Notes: generated by a model not told the origin, from the sequence alone. 64,000 bases of DNA from Chryseobacterium oryzae (GCF_022811665.1 NZ_CP094529.1:1178001-1242000); one strand, 5' to 3'. Positions 35,119 through 44,029 are shown, counted from the stretch's first letter. Translations and numbers: made by a program.

Positions 35119-35424
35119 ATGTTTTTTAATAATTCGATAAAAGATTACGAAAATCCCAAAAGAGAGTACGAGGAAGAGGTTTTAGTCTTGGATGAAACCG
35201 ATGAAATATACAAATTAGTGCTTTATAATGACGATATCCATACCTTCGATGAAGTTATTGAAGCTCTTATACAAATTTGTAATCACGAACCCATGCAGGC
35301 TGAGCAATGTACCATGTTGGTTCATTACAAAGGAAAATGTACTGTGAAAACAGGCTCAATGGATCTTTTGAAACCGATGCACGAAAAACTTATTTCGAGA
35401 AGTTTAACAAGCGAAATTGTATAG
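35119..35424 (+). CDS. clpS: ClpS adaptor of the Clp protease
   Basis: A 101-residue N-end-rule adaptor that delivers proteins with destabilising N-terminal residues to ClpAP/ClpCP. The N-degron pocket is present in LYNDDIHTFDEVIE (Asn37, Asp38, Asp39) and His69 in MLVHYKGKC. The first 25 residues are a flexible acidic extension, usual for ClpS. It is 2 bases from the CNNM/CorC gene and ends at a terminator. Confidence 0.95.
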   Translation: MFFNNSIKDYENPKREYEEEVLVLDETDEIYKLVLYNDDIHTFDEVIEALIQICNHEPMQAEQCTMLVHYKGKCTVKTGSMDLLKPMHEKLISRSLTSEIV

Positions 35425-35427
35425 AAA

Positions 35428-35456
35428 AAACTCCGGCAAATCGTCGGAGTTTTTTT
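35428..35456 (+). terminator. Terminator after clpS
   Basis: AAACTCCG pairs with CGGAGTTT across a 9-base loop, followed by T residues. Confidence 0.85.
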
Positions 35457-35539
35457 GTTCTGCATTTTGCATTAATTCGGTTTTAGAGGAAAATACGGCT
35501 ATCTTTAAGCTTCTCATTTCTATCTTCTAAATAAAATAC

Positions 35540-35547
35540 TATATTTG
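35540..35547 (+). promoter_or_regulatory. -7 promoter element for udk
   Basis: TATATTTG matches TAnnTTTG, 24 bases before the ATG at 35572. Confidence 0.55.
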
Positions 35548-35571
35548 TAAAAATAAAAACGAACACAAAAA

Positions 35572-36186
35572 ATGCTTGTAATAGGAATTGCCGGAGGTAC
35601 AGGCTCAGGCAAAACTACGGTTGTTGACAAGATTATTCAGCAGCTTGACATTGAAGGGATGAATATTCTTTCTCAGGACAATTATTACCATGATAATCAT
35701 AATTTAACGTTAGCAGAAAGAGAAGCTTTAAACTACGATCATCCCAAATCTATAGATTTTGATTTACTCATCAGTCACGTAAAAGCGTTAAAAAATAACG
35801 AATCTATAGAACAACCTATTTACAGCTTTGTAACACACGGAAGAACCGGAGATCATGTAACTGTAGAACCTAAAAATGTTCTGGTAGTTGAGGGAATTTT
35901 GGTTTTAACCAATCCGGAGCTCCTTAAAGAGTTTGATCTGAAAGTGTTTGTTCATGCAGATTCGGATGAGAGACTAATTCGTAGAATCCGTAGAGATACG
36001 CAGGAAAGAGGGAGAGATTTGAATGAAGTTTTACACCGTTATCAAACTACCTTAAAACCAATGCATCAGGAATTTATTGAGCCTTCTAAAAATGAAGCCG
36101 ATTTAATTATTCCGAACATGAGACAAAACTCTGTTGCTATTGATTTTTTAACCACTGTTATAAAAAATTCACTCAGAAAAAACTAA
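35572..36186 (+). CDS. udk: Uridine kinase
   Basis: A 204-residue enzyme that phosphorylates uridine or cytidine in pyrimidine salvage. The P-loop is GGTGSGKT (8-15), with SQDNYYHD, LNYDHPKSIDFDLL and VEGILVL typical of the family and RRIRRDTQERGRDL near the lid. Length and motifs are normal. It opens a probable operon with a DivIC/FtsB-type gene, the mutase-like gene and the methyltransferase: gaps are 3 and 31 bases, then an overlap of 8. Confidence 0.96.
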   Translation: MLVIGIAGGTGSGKTTVVDKIIQQLDIEGMNILSQDNYYHDNHNLTLAEREALNYDHPKSIDFDLLISHVKALKNNESIEQPIYSFVTHGRTGDHVTVEPKNVLVVEGILVLTNPELLKEFDLKVFVHADSDERLIRRIRRDTQERGRDLNEVLHRYQTTLKPMHQEFIEPSKNEADLIIPNMRQNSVAIDFLTTVIKNSLRKN

Positions 36187-36189
36187 AAT

Positions 36190-36546
36190 ATGCCAGAAAA
36201 AGAACTTATTAAGGACATAAAGCCTAAATCTGAAACTTTCAGGTTTATTCAGAATTATATTCTGAACAAATATGTCATTACCATTGTTCTGTTTCTAGTA
36301 TGGATGATTTTCTTTGATAAAACTTCTTTTTTGGTAATCCACGAGCTGAATGGAGAAATAGATAAATACCAAGAGCAGCTTCAGTATTACAAATCTGAGT
36401 ACGAAAAGAATGATAAATTCTACAAAAAACTCATGAACAACAAATCTGAAAAAGAAAAATATGCACGAGAAAATTATTTTATGAAAAAACCTAACGAAGA
36501 AATTTTCATTCTTGTTGCCGACAGCTCTAAAGTGGCAAAAAAATAG
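36190..36546 (+). CDS. Septum formation initiator family protein (DivIC/FtsB-like)
   Basis: A 118-residue bitopic membrane protein: a short cytoplasmic N-terminus, one membrane helix at about 29-46, and a periplasmic coiled coil (IHELNGEIDKYQEQLQYYKSEYEKN) ending in a YFMKKPNEEIFILV motif seen in DivIC/FtsB proteins. It would help recruit the divisome with FtsL and FtsQ. It starts 3 bases after udk and is likely translationally coupled. Confidence 0.85.
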   Translation: MPEKELIKDIKPKSETFRFIQNYILNKYVITIVLFLVWMIFFDKTSFLVIHELNGEIDKYQEQLQYYKSEYEKNDKFYKKLMNNKSEKEKYARENYFMKKPNEEIFILVADSSKVAKK

Positions 36547-36577
36547 TTTTCAAAATTACCCCAATACTCATCAGAAT

Positions 36578-37738
36578 ATGTCCAACGATACATTTACCAA
36601 CTGGGAAAATTTAGTTAAAAAACAGCTTAAAACAGAAGATATTTATACCATTCTGAAAAAAGATAATCTTGAAGGAATTGAGGTGAAACCTTTTTACAAT
36701 TCTATGGAAAAACAGTTACCCAATTTTCCTAAAGTGGAAGAAAGTACCCATTTGGTGGCAGATTATCACGAAAGTCTGGAAGACGATGTTTTTGCATTTT
36801 TACTCAACGAAAATGTTGAAAATTTAACGGGTAAAACGGTTTTTATCAATAATAAAGACTTAGCAGAACACATCAGTCCGCAGGAAGAAGATCAATATTT
36901 TTCTTTAATTGATGTTTTTGATGAAAAAAATGCAGAAATAAACGATCAGCTGGTTAAAGAATTATTGGCTAAAGATTTTACTCGAAATATCTGTATAGAT
37001 GTTTCTTTGCATCAGAATGCTGGAGCTTCTATCGTTCAGCAGTTGGGGATTGCTTTGGCAAAGACCAAAGAACTTACTGAAGTTTACGGTTCTGAAATTT
37101 TAAGAAAATTGCTTTTCAGATTGGCTGTAGGAGGAAATTATTTCTTTGAAATGGCTAAAATCCGTGCTTTTAAACTTGTTTTTAATGAGTTTTCTAAAGA
37201 GTTTGATCTGGATGAAGTTCCTTACATTTTTGCAGAAACGTCATTAAGAAATAAATCTGTTTCAGACAGCGAAAATAATCTTATCCGTTCTACGCTGGAA
37301 CTGGCTTCGGCAATGATTGGTGGTGCAGATGCAGTATATAGCAATGATTATCTGCTTAATCGTTCCACAGAAAATTCTCAGGAAATTTCTTTCAAACAGC
37401 AGATTGTATTAGCCTATGAAAGCATCATTAATGTATTTGAAGACGCTTCTAACGGAAGTTATTACATTGAAGATATCACAAAACAGATTGCCGAAAAATC
37501 CTGGAAATATTTTGTCGAAATTGAAGAAAAAGGAGGCTATTTAGACCTTTTGAAAGAAGGAAAAATTCAGGAAGACATTTTTAATCATGCATTGGAAGAG
37601 CAAAAATGGGTAGAAGAAGGAAAAATAAAGCTGATTGGGGTGAATCTGTATCCTAAATTGGAGATTAAAAAATCTGCGGAAGAATTATACCAAAAAGAAG
37701 AAATAAAAGCCGTTCGCTGGGCTGAAATGTATGAATAA
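36578..37738 (+). CDS. Methylmalonyl-CoA mutase small-subunit-like protein (short form)
   Basis: A 386-residue protein. Recognisable mutase features include ISFKQQIVLAYESIINVFEDASNGSYYIEDITKQIAEK, which matches the C-terminal part of the TIM-barrel domain, plus EVPYIFAETSLRN and ASAMIGGADAVYS. There is no B12-binding domain, so it resembles the small, non-catalytic (MutA-type) subunit, but it is much shorter than classical small subunits. The ATG at 36578 is preferred over an in-frame ATG at 36512 that overlaps the previous gene. No large-subunit gene is adjacent: the next gene is a methyltransferase that overlaps by 8 bases. Confidence 0.78.
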   Translation: MSNDTFTNWENLVKKQLKTEDIYTILKKDNLEGIEVKPFYNSMEKQLPNFPKVEESTHLVADYHESLEDDVFAFLLNENVENLTGKTVFINNKDLAEHISPQEEDQYFSLIDVFDEKNAEINDQLVKELLAKDFTRNICIDVSLHQNAGASIVQQLGIALAKTKELTEVYGSEILRKLLFRLAVGGNYFFEMAKIRAFKLVFNEFSKEFDLDEVPYIFAETSLRNKSVSDSENNLIRSTLELASAMIGGADAVYSNDYLLNRSTENSQEISFKQQIVLAYESIINVFEDASNGSYYIEDITKQIAEKSWKYFVEIEEKGGYLDLLKEGKIQEDIFNHALEEQKWVEEGKIKLIGVNLYPKLEIKKSAEELYQKEEIKAVRWAEMYE

Positions 37739-38879
37739 GGTTATTTTACAGGAAGAAATTCAGCAATATATCCATGCAAATCTTACCAAAGATTTGCATT
37801 CTTTATTATTAAAAAAATCGCCGTTTCCCGAAGTTTCTATGCAGGAATTGGTACAGCAGATTAAAGGGAAACAGGTGGCACAGAAAAAATTTCCTTTTTT
37901 ATTGAAAGAAGGAGTTGTTTTTCCGCCGCAAATCAATATAGAACAGTCTTCTTCTGAACTTACTGCAAAATATAAATCTGCTAAGATTAAAGGCAAAAAA
38001 CTGGTTGATTTAACAAGCGGTTTCGGGATTGATGCCTATTATTTATCCGAAAACTTTGAAGAAGTTACTCTGGTGGAACAAAATACCGAACTTTTGGAAA
38101 TCGTAAAGCACAATTGGGCTGTTTTAGGGAAGAAAGGAACATTTATTAATCAGCATTTAGAGGATTTTCTTAATGAAAATAAAGAAAATTTCGATACAAT
38201 TTATTTAGATCCTGCCCGAAGAGATCATAATAAGAATAAAGTTTTTTTGCTTGAAGATCTTTCACCCAACATTATCGAAATTCAGGATAAACTGCTTTCC
38301 ATTTCAAATGAGATTGTGATTAAGCTTTCTCCGCTGATTGATCTTAAATATCTTGTTTCTGCCTTAAAAAATGTAGCCAAAATTGATATTATTGCGGTGA
38401 AAAATGATGTAAAGGAAGTGGTGATTTACCAGAAACGTGATTTTTCAGGCGAAATTTGGTGTAACTGTATCAATCTCGAATCAGAAGAACCTGTATTTAA
38501 TTTTCATTTAAGCAAGGAAAAAGATACCGTAGCAGAATATTCTGAACCGGAAAAATTTCTGTATATTCCGAATAATTCCATTTTAAAAGCAGGAGTATTT
38601 AATGTGATCTCAGAAGATTTTAAAATCAAAAAATTACATCCTAATACTCATTTATATACATCAGAGACCAAAATTAAAGACTTTCCCGGAAGAGTTTTAG
38701 AAGTTGAAGTTATTGATTCTAAACATATTAAGAAAAAAGAACAGTTTAATATAATATCTAAAAATTATCCGTTGAAACCTGAAGATATTAAGAAAAAATA
38801 TCAGCTTAAAGATGGCGGAAATCGCTATCTTATTTTTACGCAATCCAAAAAAGGTAAAATAATATTAAAATCAGTATAA
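37731..38879 (+). CDS. Class I SAM-dependent methyltransferase with THUMP-like C-terminal domain
   Basis: A 382-residue protein. Residues about 1-75 are an alpha-helical N-terminal region; about 85-240 are a Rossmann methyltransferase with the SAM motif LVDLTSGFGIDAYYLS and YLDPARRD in the active-site region; the C-terminal 130 residues fit the THUMP-like domain found behind such methyltransferases in Bacteroidetes. The substrate is unknown but an RNA or nucleotide is likely. It overlaps the mutase-like gene by 8 bases, implying coupled translation. Confidence 0.82.
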   Translation: MNKVILQEEIQQYIHANLTKDLHSLLLKKSPFPEVSMQELVQQIKGKQVAQKKFPFLLKEGVVFPPQINIEQSSSELTAKYKSAKIKGKKLVDLTSGFGIDAYYLSENFEEVTLVEQNTELLEIVKHNWAVLGKKGTFINQHLEDFLNENKENFDTIYLDPARRDHNKNKVFLLEDLSPNIIEIQDKLLSISNEIVIKLSPLIDLKYLVSALKNVAKIDIIAVKNDVKEVVIYQKRDFSGEIWCNCINLESEEPVFNFHLSKEKDTVAEYSEPEKFLYIPNNSILKAGVFNVISEDFKIKKLHPNTHLYTSETKIKDFPGRVLEVEVIDSKHIKKKEQFNIISKNYPLKPEDIKKKYQLKDGGNRYLIFTQSKKGKIILKSV

Positions 38880-38907
38880 AAATGTTGCCGAAAAATGCAA
38901 TATTTCT

Positions 38908-38915
38908 TATTTTTG
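38908..38915 (+). promoter_or_regulatory. -7 promoter element for the OmpA-lipoprotein gene
   Basis: TATTTTTG matches TAnnTTTG, 59 bases before the ATG at 38975. Confidence 0.45.
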
Positions 38916-38974
38916 GGCAATATAAAATTTAGGAATTAAAATATTCCGACCGATTATTTTAAAAAAATCTACAT

Positions 38975-39631
38975 ATGAAAAAATTAGTGCTGTGTTTAGC
39001 TCTTGCAACTGTAGCGGTAAGCTGTAAAAAAATTCAGGCTGGAGGAAATAAAAATATCATCAAAATGGAAGAAGGTGCAGAAAGATATTCTGATGATGTA
39101 CAAGGTGGGGGCGAATCTCATGGTACTGAAGGTCATGGTACTGAACATGCTGAAAAAAAAGCGCAGGTTTCAATTGATTTGAATGGAGTTGCTTTAAAAG
39201 GTTTTGCCAACGGAATGGAAGATAATATGATAAAATATCTTAAATCCGGTCAATATGAAACAGCTACAGAAGACGGGCTAAAGAATGTGTGGTATAATTT
39301 TGATAATGTGAACTTTAAAATGGGTTCTTCTAATCAACTGGAAGCAGGTTCTCAGGAGCAGTTAGATAATTTAGCCAAAATTTTGAAAGCCTTCCCTGAA
39401 GCTAAAGTTAAAATCGGAGGATATACAGACAAAACTGGTGATGAAGCTAAGAATGTTCAGCTTTCCAAAGCAAGAGCAGAGTTTATTAAATCTGAGCTTT
39501 CTAAATTGGGTGTTAGTGCACAAATTGTTTCTGTAGACGGTTACGGAAGCCAGTTTGCAAAAGTAGATGCAAAAGCTTCTGATGCAGAAAGAGCTTCAGA
39601 CAGAAAAATGGCTGTAAGATTTACAAAATAA
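38975..39631 (+). CDS. OmpA-family lipoprotein
   Basis: A 218-residue lipoprotein with lipobox VAVSC (Cys17). A Gly/His/Glu-rich linker (GGGESHGTEGHGTEHAEKK) follows, then an OmpA C-terminal domain (about 105-218) with IGGYTDKTGDEAKNVQLSKARAEFI and DGYGSQFAKV, which binds peptidoglycan diaminopimelate. The mature protein would anchor the outer membrane to the cell wall. The His-rich linker might bind metal, but this is only suggestive. Confidence 0.92.
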   Translation: MKKLVLCLALATVAVSCKKIQAGGNKNIIKMEEGAERYSDDVQGGGESHGTEGHGTEHAEKKAQVSIDLNGVALKGFANGMEDNMIKYLKSGQYETATEDGLKNVWYNFDNVNFKMGSSNQLEAGSQEQLDNLAKILKAFPEAKVKIGGYTDKTGDEAKNVQLSKARAEFIKSELSKLGVSAQIVSVDGYGSQFAKVDAKASDAERASDRKMAVRFTK

Positions 39632-39654
39632 TTATCATATTAAATGAAAATATA

Positions 39655-39684
39655 AATGTCTTGTCTACGCAGGGCATTTTTTTT
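39655..39684 (+). terminator. Terminator after the OmpA-lipoprotein gene
   Basis: AATGTCTTG pairs with CAGGGCATT (two G-T wobbles) around a 6-base loop, followed by eight T. Confidence 0.65.
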
Positions 39685-39709
39685 ATTTTTAACAAAATAA
39701 ATTTTTACA

Positions 39710-41089
39710 ATGCAAGAAACTTTAAAATACATCAACGAAAATAAAAACCGTTTCGTGGATGAATTGTTTGAATTACTAAGAATACCTTCAATTTCAGCAG
39801 ATCCTGCATATAAGGAAGATGTTCTGAAATGTGCCGATGTAGTAGCTTCTCACCTTAAAAATGCAGGAGCAGACCAAGTAGAAATATGCAAAACTGCGGG
39901 GTATCCTATCGTGTATGGCGAAAAACTGATTGATGATAAGCTTCCTACTGTTTTGGTATACGGTCATTATGATGTGCAGCCTGCAGATCCTTTAGAATTA
40001 TGGAAAAAACCTCCTTTCGAACCTTATATTGAAAAAACTGAGCTACATCCAGACGGAGCCATATTTGCAAGAGGAGCGGCAGATGATAAAGGCCAATTTT
40101 TTATGCAGATTAAAGCTTTTGAAGCGATGATGAAAACAAATTCTTTGCCTTGTAACGTAAAGTTTATTTTAGAAGGTGAGGAAGAAGTGGGTTCTGTAAG
40201 TTTAGGAACGTGGGTAGAAGAGAATAAAGAGAAACTTTCTTGCGACTGTATTTTAATTTCAGATACGCATATTTACAGCAATGAGCAGCCTACAGTAACC
40301 ACAGGTTTAAGAGGTTTAAGCTATGTGGAAGTTGAAGTGGAGGGACCGAACAGAGATTTGCACTCCGGGTTGTATGGAGGTGCAGTTCCTAATCCAATTC
40401 ATGTTCTTTCCAGAATGATTGCTAAATTAATTGATGATGACGGACATATCACCGTTGATGGTTTTTATGACAATGTAGAAACTGTTTCGGATAAAGAAAG
40501 AGCAGAAATGAATAAACTGAAAGATAATCCTGAAGAGTTTAAAAAATCAATAGGATTAAATGACGTGGAAGGAGAAAAAGGCTACACTACTTTAGAGAGA
40601 ACTTCTATTCGCCCTACATTAGACTGCAACGGAATTTGGGGCGGATATACAGGTGAAGGTGCAAAAACAGTTATTCCTTCTAAAGCTTTTGCTAAAATAT
40701 CTATGCGTTTGGTACCTTATCAGACACCGGAAGAAATTACAGAAAAGTTTACCCGATATTTCGAGAAAATTGCTCCTTCTAATGTAAAAGTAAAAGTAAC
40801 ACCGCACCACGGAGGAATGCCTTATGTTTTACCTACGGATACTAAAGAGTTTTTGGCTGCAAAAACAGCCATGGAAACAGCTTTTGGAAAAGAGGTTTTA
40901 CCTTACAGAGGTGGAGGAAGCATACCTATTACCGCTATGTTTGAGCAGGTTTTAGGGGCGAAATCTGTATTAATGGGCTTTGGTTTAGATTCTGATGCGA
41001 TACATTCTCCAAACGAGCATTACGGTTTGTTTAATTTCTATAAAGGCATTGAAAGTATACCATTGTTTTTTGAAAATTATTCGAAGTAA
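39710..41089 (+). CDS. M20-family dipeptidase/metallopeptidase
   Basis: A 459-residue cytoplasmic metallopeptidase of the M20/M25/M40 family, close to dipeptidases such as CNDP. Two-metal motifs are visible: VYGHYDVQPADP (His and Asp), RGAADDKGQ (Asp bridging), LEGEEEVGS (Glu) and the C-terminal SDAIHSPNEHY. It would release amino acids from dipeptides. No signal peptide is present. It starts 26 bases after the previous terminator's T run and is followed by another terminator. Confidence 0.93.
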   Translation: MQETLKYINENKNRFVDELFELLRIPSISADPAYKEDVLKCADVVASHLKNAGADQVEICKTAGYPIVYGEKLIDDKLPTVLVYGHYDVQPADPLELWKKPPFEPYIEKTELHPDGAIFARGAADDKGQFFMQIKAFEAMMKTNSLPCNVKFILEGEEEVGSVSLGTWVEENKEKLSCDCILISDTHIYSNEQPTVTTGLRGLSYVEVEVEGPNRDLHSGLYGGAVPNPIHVLSRMIAKLIDDDGHITVDGFYDNVETVSDKERAEMNKLKDNPEEFKKSIGLNDVEGEKGYTTLERTSIRPTLDCNGIWGGYTGEGAKTVIPSKAFAKISMRLVPYQTPEEITEKFTRYFEKIAPSNVKVKVTPHHGGMPYVLPTDTKEFLAAKTAMETAFGKEVLPYRGGGSIPITAMFEQVLGAKSVLMGFGLDSDAIHSPNEHYGLFNFYKGIESIPLFFENYSK

Positions 41090-41116
41090 AAAGTGAATTA
41101 ATTTGTTAAATATTAG

Positions 41117-41146
41117 TCCTCATGAATTTTTTCTTGAGGATTTTTT
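41117..41146 (+). terminator. Terminator after the M20 dipeptidase gene
   Basis: TCCTCA pairs with TGAGGA across a 12-base loop (the loop can close further by AT pairs) and is followed by T6. Confidence 0.7.
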
Positions 41147-41223
41147 AATTTTAATAAAAAAAATATCCTTTATATGTGAAGTTTTTTTCTATATTTACCA
41201 TATAAAACTTAAATTTAATTATT

Positions 41224-42294
41224 ATGAAAAAAATTCTATCTTCTTTATTGTTGACCTCGGCAACAATGATGATGTTTGGGCAAGCACAGATTTTGGTTAA
41301 TCAAAATTTTGAAACATTGAATCTAGGAAATGTTAGTAGTGATCCTACAGGAACAACTGCTGGACAAGGAAATATTTATATCTCTGGAGGGGCAGTAGCA
41401 GATTATCAAATTTTTAACATTGATGCAGCAAATGGTAAATCTTTTAAGCTGACTTCAGGAGCGGGCGCTCCTCCTTCTACAGGAGCTAACACTAATAATA
41501 GATTAGCATTTATAGATTTTTCAGCTACCACTGCGACAACTACAAATAATATTATTGTATCAAGAGGTAAAATATATACTGGAGCAGCAACTGGAGCTGG
41601 TAGTATAGGGTTAAGTGTTTTTGGTACTCTTTATGGTACAACAACAGGTTATATCGGAGGTATTAAATATGATTATAGTACTAAAAGCATCATAGGTGAA
41701 GCTAATGTTAATGTTGCTACAACGCCTACACCTACTTCAGGTACTGTTGCTATAAGTTTTACGCCTGCACAAGTGTTTCCTGCCAATACTTGGGTTAATG
41801 TGGAACATCGATATAATAAAACGACAGGTGTTCATTCGTATTTTATAAATAATGCATTAGTTAGTACATATTCAGGTGGGAGTGTTACCATTAGTGGCAC
41901 TAATTATACTGCTACTACGGTATCTGGATCTACCGCTTCAATTTCAGTTATTAGAAATAATACATCTACTGGTAATACAGTAACAAATGAAGCAGGATTG
42001 GATAATTGGGATGTTCAGTTTTCAAATAATACGTTATTATCTGTAAATGATATAAAAGAGGCATTGCCAGGAAAAATTTTGCTATCAATTTTCCCTAACC
42101 CAACTTCAGACATCCTAAACATCAAAACAGATTCTAAAATCAATGCAGTTTCTGTTGTAGACATGACGGGTAGAAAAGTAGATGTTAAATTAGATGGTGA
42201 TAAAGTAGATGTAAGAAATCTTTCTGCTGGAGCTTATTTAATTAATGTTGAAACTAAAGAGGGTATCTCTACAGAGAAATTTATCAAGAAATAA
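41224..42294 (+). CDS. Type IX secretion system cargo protein with C-terminal sorting domain
   Basis: A 356-residue secreted protein. Residues 1-21 form a signal peptide ending FGQAQ. The middle (22-270) is rich in Thr, Ser, Gly and Asn and is probably a beta-sandwich (VNVEHRYNKTTGVHSYFINN, then DNWDVQF), like lectin or LamG-type folds. The last 80 residues are a type A T9SS sorting domain: FPNPTSDILNI, VDMTGRKVDV, VRNLSAGAYLINVET and the final KFIKK. This domain is removed after passage through the T9SS, leaving the protein secreted or anchored by LPS. The ligand is unknown. It has its own terminator and no functional neighbour. Confidence 0.88.
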   Translation: MKKILSSLLLTSATMMMFGQAQILVNQNFETLNLGNVSSDPTGTTAGQGNIYISGGAVADYQIFNIDAANGKSFKLTSGAGAPPSTGANTNNRLAFIDFSATTATTTNNIIVSRGKIYTGAATGAGSIGLSVFGTLYGTTTGYIGGIKYDYSTKSIIGEANVNVATTPTPTSGTVAISFTPAQVFPANTWVNVEHRYNKTTGVHSYFINNALVSTYSGGSVTISGTNYTATTVSGSTASISVIRNNTSTGNTVTNEAGLDNWDVQFSNNTLLSVNDIKEALPGKILLSIFPNPTSDILNIKTDSKINAVSVVDMTGRKVDVKLDGDKVDVRNLSAGAYLINVETKEGISTEKFIKK

Positions 42295-42315
42295 TAACTG
42301 ATTATTTTCAGTACA

Positions 42316-42347
42316 AAAAATCGCTTCTTTTGGAGCGATTTTTTTAT
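42316..42347 (+). terminator. Terminator after the T9SS cargo gene
   Basis: AAATCGCT pairs with AGCGATTT across an 8-base loop, followed by T residues. Confidence 0.85.
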
Positions 42348-42371
42348 TTTAGAGAATTAAAATTAAAAAAA

Positions 42372-43079
42372 ATGATTCAAAATAAAGTAGCATACATTAC
42401 TGGTGGAACAAAAGGTATCGGTTTGGGAATTGCTGAAGTTTTATTGAAAAATGGCATTATGGTAGCATTTTCGGGAAGAAAAAAAGAGGATGTAGAAAAA
42501 GCTGAATATAATTTAAAACAAATCTCGCAAAATGTTTTGGGTATTGTTTCCAATGTAAAAAATCTGGAAAGTGAAAATGCTGCGATAGAATCTGTCAAGC
42601 AAAAGTTTGGGAGATTAGATTATGTGATTGCCAATGCCGGGTTAGGAATATTTAAGCCTGTAGATCAGCTTTCCGCAGAAGAATGGAATGATATGATAGA
42701 TACCAATCTTACCGGAGTTTTTTATACGTTAAAAGCTTCAGTTGAAGAATTAAAGAAAACGGAAGGGTATTATATTACTATTTCCAGTTTGGCTGGAGCC
42801 AATTTTTTTGAAAACGGAACCGGTTACAATGCTTCAAAATTCGGGGTGGTTGGCTTTACTCAGGCTGCGATGATCGATTTGAGAAAATATAATATTAAAT
42901 CGACAGTTATAATGCCGGGTTCGGTGGCGACTCATTTTAATGGTCATATCCCGTCCGAAAAGGATTCTTGGAAAATTCAGCCTGAAGATATGGGCAATCT
43001 TGTTTTAGATATTTTGAAAATGAATCCCAGAGTTTTACCGAGTAAGATTGAATTTAGAGCAACAAAACCTCAATCTTAA
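42372..43079 (+). CDS. Short-chain dehydrogenase/reductase (SDR)
   Basis: A 235-residue NAD(P)-dependent oxidoreductase. The cofactor motif TGGTKGIG starts at residue 10, NAG is at 88-90, and the catalytic set is Asn112, Ser138/139 (TISSLAG), Tyr152 and Lys156 (YNASK). The ATG at 42372 is used rather than the in-frame ATG at 42330, which lies inside the preceding terminator. The substrate is not predictable; such enzymes often act as 3-oxoacyl-ACP reductases or general ketoreductases. Confidence 0.9.
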   Translation: MIQNKVAYITGGTKGIGLGIAEVLLKNGIMVAFSGRKKEDVEKAEYNLKQISQNVLGIVSNVKNLESENAAIESVKQKFGRLDYVIANAGLGIFKPVDQLSAEEWNDMIDTNLTGVFYTLKASVEELKKTEGYYITISSLAGANFFENGTGYNASKFGVVGFTQAAMIDLRKYNIKSTVIMPGSVATHFNGHIPSEKDSWKIQPEDMGNLVLDILKMNPRVLPSKIEFRATKPQS

Positions 43080-43115
43080 TAACTTATAATGCGTTGAATA
43101 ATAAATATATAACTG

Positions 43116-43129
43116 TTATGCATGCATAA
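43116..43129. promoter_or_regulatory. Perfect 14-bp palindrome upstream of etfBA, possible operator
   Basis: TTATGCATGCATAA is its own reverse complement with no loop, 98 bases before etfB. This is more like a dimeric regulator site than a terminator. No regulator gene is adjacent. Confidence 0.35.
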
Positions 43130-43227
43130 TATATTTTTTATTTATATTTACAAACGTAACAGACAAAAATTGCAATGCAGTTTTTTAATGAATATTAAGC
43201 AGGAAAAATAAATAATCAAAACAGAAT

Positions 43228-43974
43228 ATGAAAATATTAGTTTGTATCAGTAGTGTTCCGGATACTACTTCAAAAATCAACTTTACTGCAGATAAATCTG
43301 CATTCGACAAAAATGGTATTCAGTGGGTAATTAATCCTTTGGATGAATTTGCTTTAACAAAAGCGGTAAAATTGCAGGAATCTCAAGGTGCTACGGTAAC
43401 CGTTATCAATGTTGGAGACGCAACTACAGAACCTGTGATAAGAAAAGCTCTGGCTATTGGAGCAAACGATGCAGTACGAGTAAATTTAGATCCTAAAGAC
43501 AGTTTCTCAACAGCTAAAGAAATTGCTTCAGTTGCTCAAAATGGAGGTTACGATTTAATACTTTGTGGTAAAGAATCTATTGATTATAATGGAGGTTCTG
43601 TTCCAGGAATGGTTGCACAGCTATTGAATCAGCCTTTTGTGAATGCTTCTGTTGGTCTTGAAGTAAATGGTGCCGAAGCAACTGCTGTAAGAGAGATTGA
43701 AGGAGGTAAAGAAACTATTTCGGTGAAATTACCGGCTGTTTTTGCAGGTCAGAAAGGTTTGGTAGATGAAAAAGATCTTATTATTCCTAATATGAGAGGG
43801 ATTATGTCTGCAAGAACAAAACCGTTGCAGGTAGTAGAACCTGTTTCTGCGGAAGTAAAAGTTCAGGGTGTTTCTTACGATTCAGTTCCTCCAAGAGCTG
43901 CCGTTAAAATGGTTTCCCCGGATAACCTTGATGAATTGGTAAGATTGCTTCACGAAGAAGCTAAAGTAATCTAA
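43228..43974 (+). CDS. etfB: Electron transfer flavoprotein subunit beta
   Basis: A 248-residue ETF beta subunit. It holds AMP and, with EtfA, FAD, and takes electrons from acyl-CoA and other dehydrogenases to the quinone pool. The start MKILVCISSVPDTTSKINF, NPLDEFALTKAVKL, GKESIDYNGGSVPGMVA and RGIMSARTKPLQVVEP are typical. It lies 100 bases before etfA in the same orientation; the gap contains two copies of a 12-bp direct repeat. Confidence 0.95.
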   Translation: MKILVCISSVPDTTSKINFTADKSAFDKNGIQWVINPLDEFALTKAVKLQESQGATVTVINVGDATTEPVIRKALAIGANDAVRVNLDPKDSFSTAKEIASVAQNGGYDLILCGKESIDYNGGSVPGMVAQLLNQPFVNASVGLEVNGAEATAVREIEGGKETISVKLPAVFAGQKGLVDEKDLIIPNMRGIMSARTKPLQVVEPVSAEVKVQGVSYDSVPPRAAVKMVSPDNLDELVRLLHEEAKVI

Positions 43975-44029
43975 AAGCTGGAGCTGGAGGTCAGAAATAG
44001 GACGTTTAATTCGATTTCTAAATCCATTC

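Noticed and set aside
36512-36577. Longer start for the mutase-like gene
   Set aside because: It would overlap the DivIC/FtsB gene in another frame and adds residues with no family match.
41103-41300. 65-codon ORF before the T9SS cargo gene
   Set aside because: It covers the terminator and overlaps the true signal peptide of the next gene in another frame.
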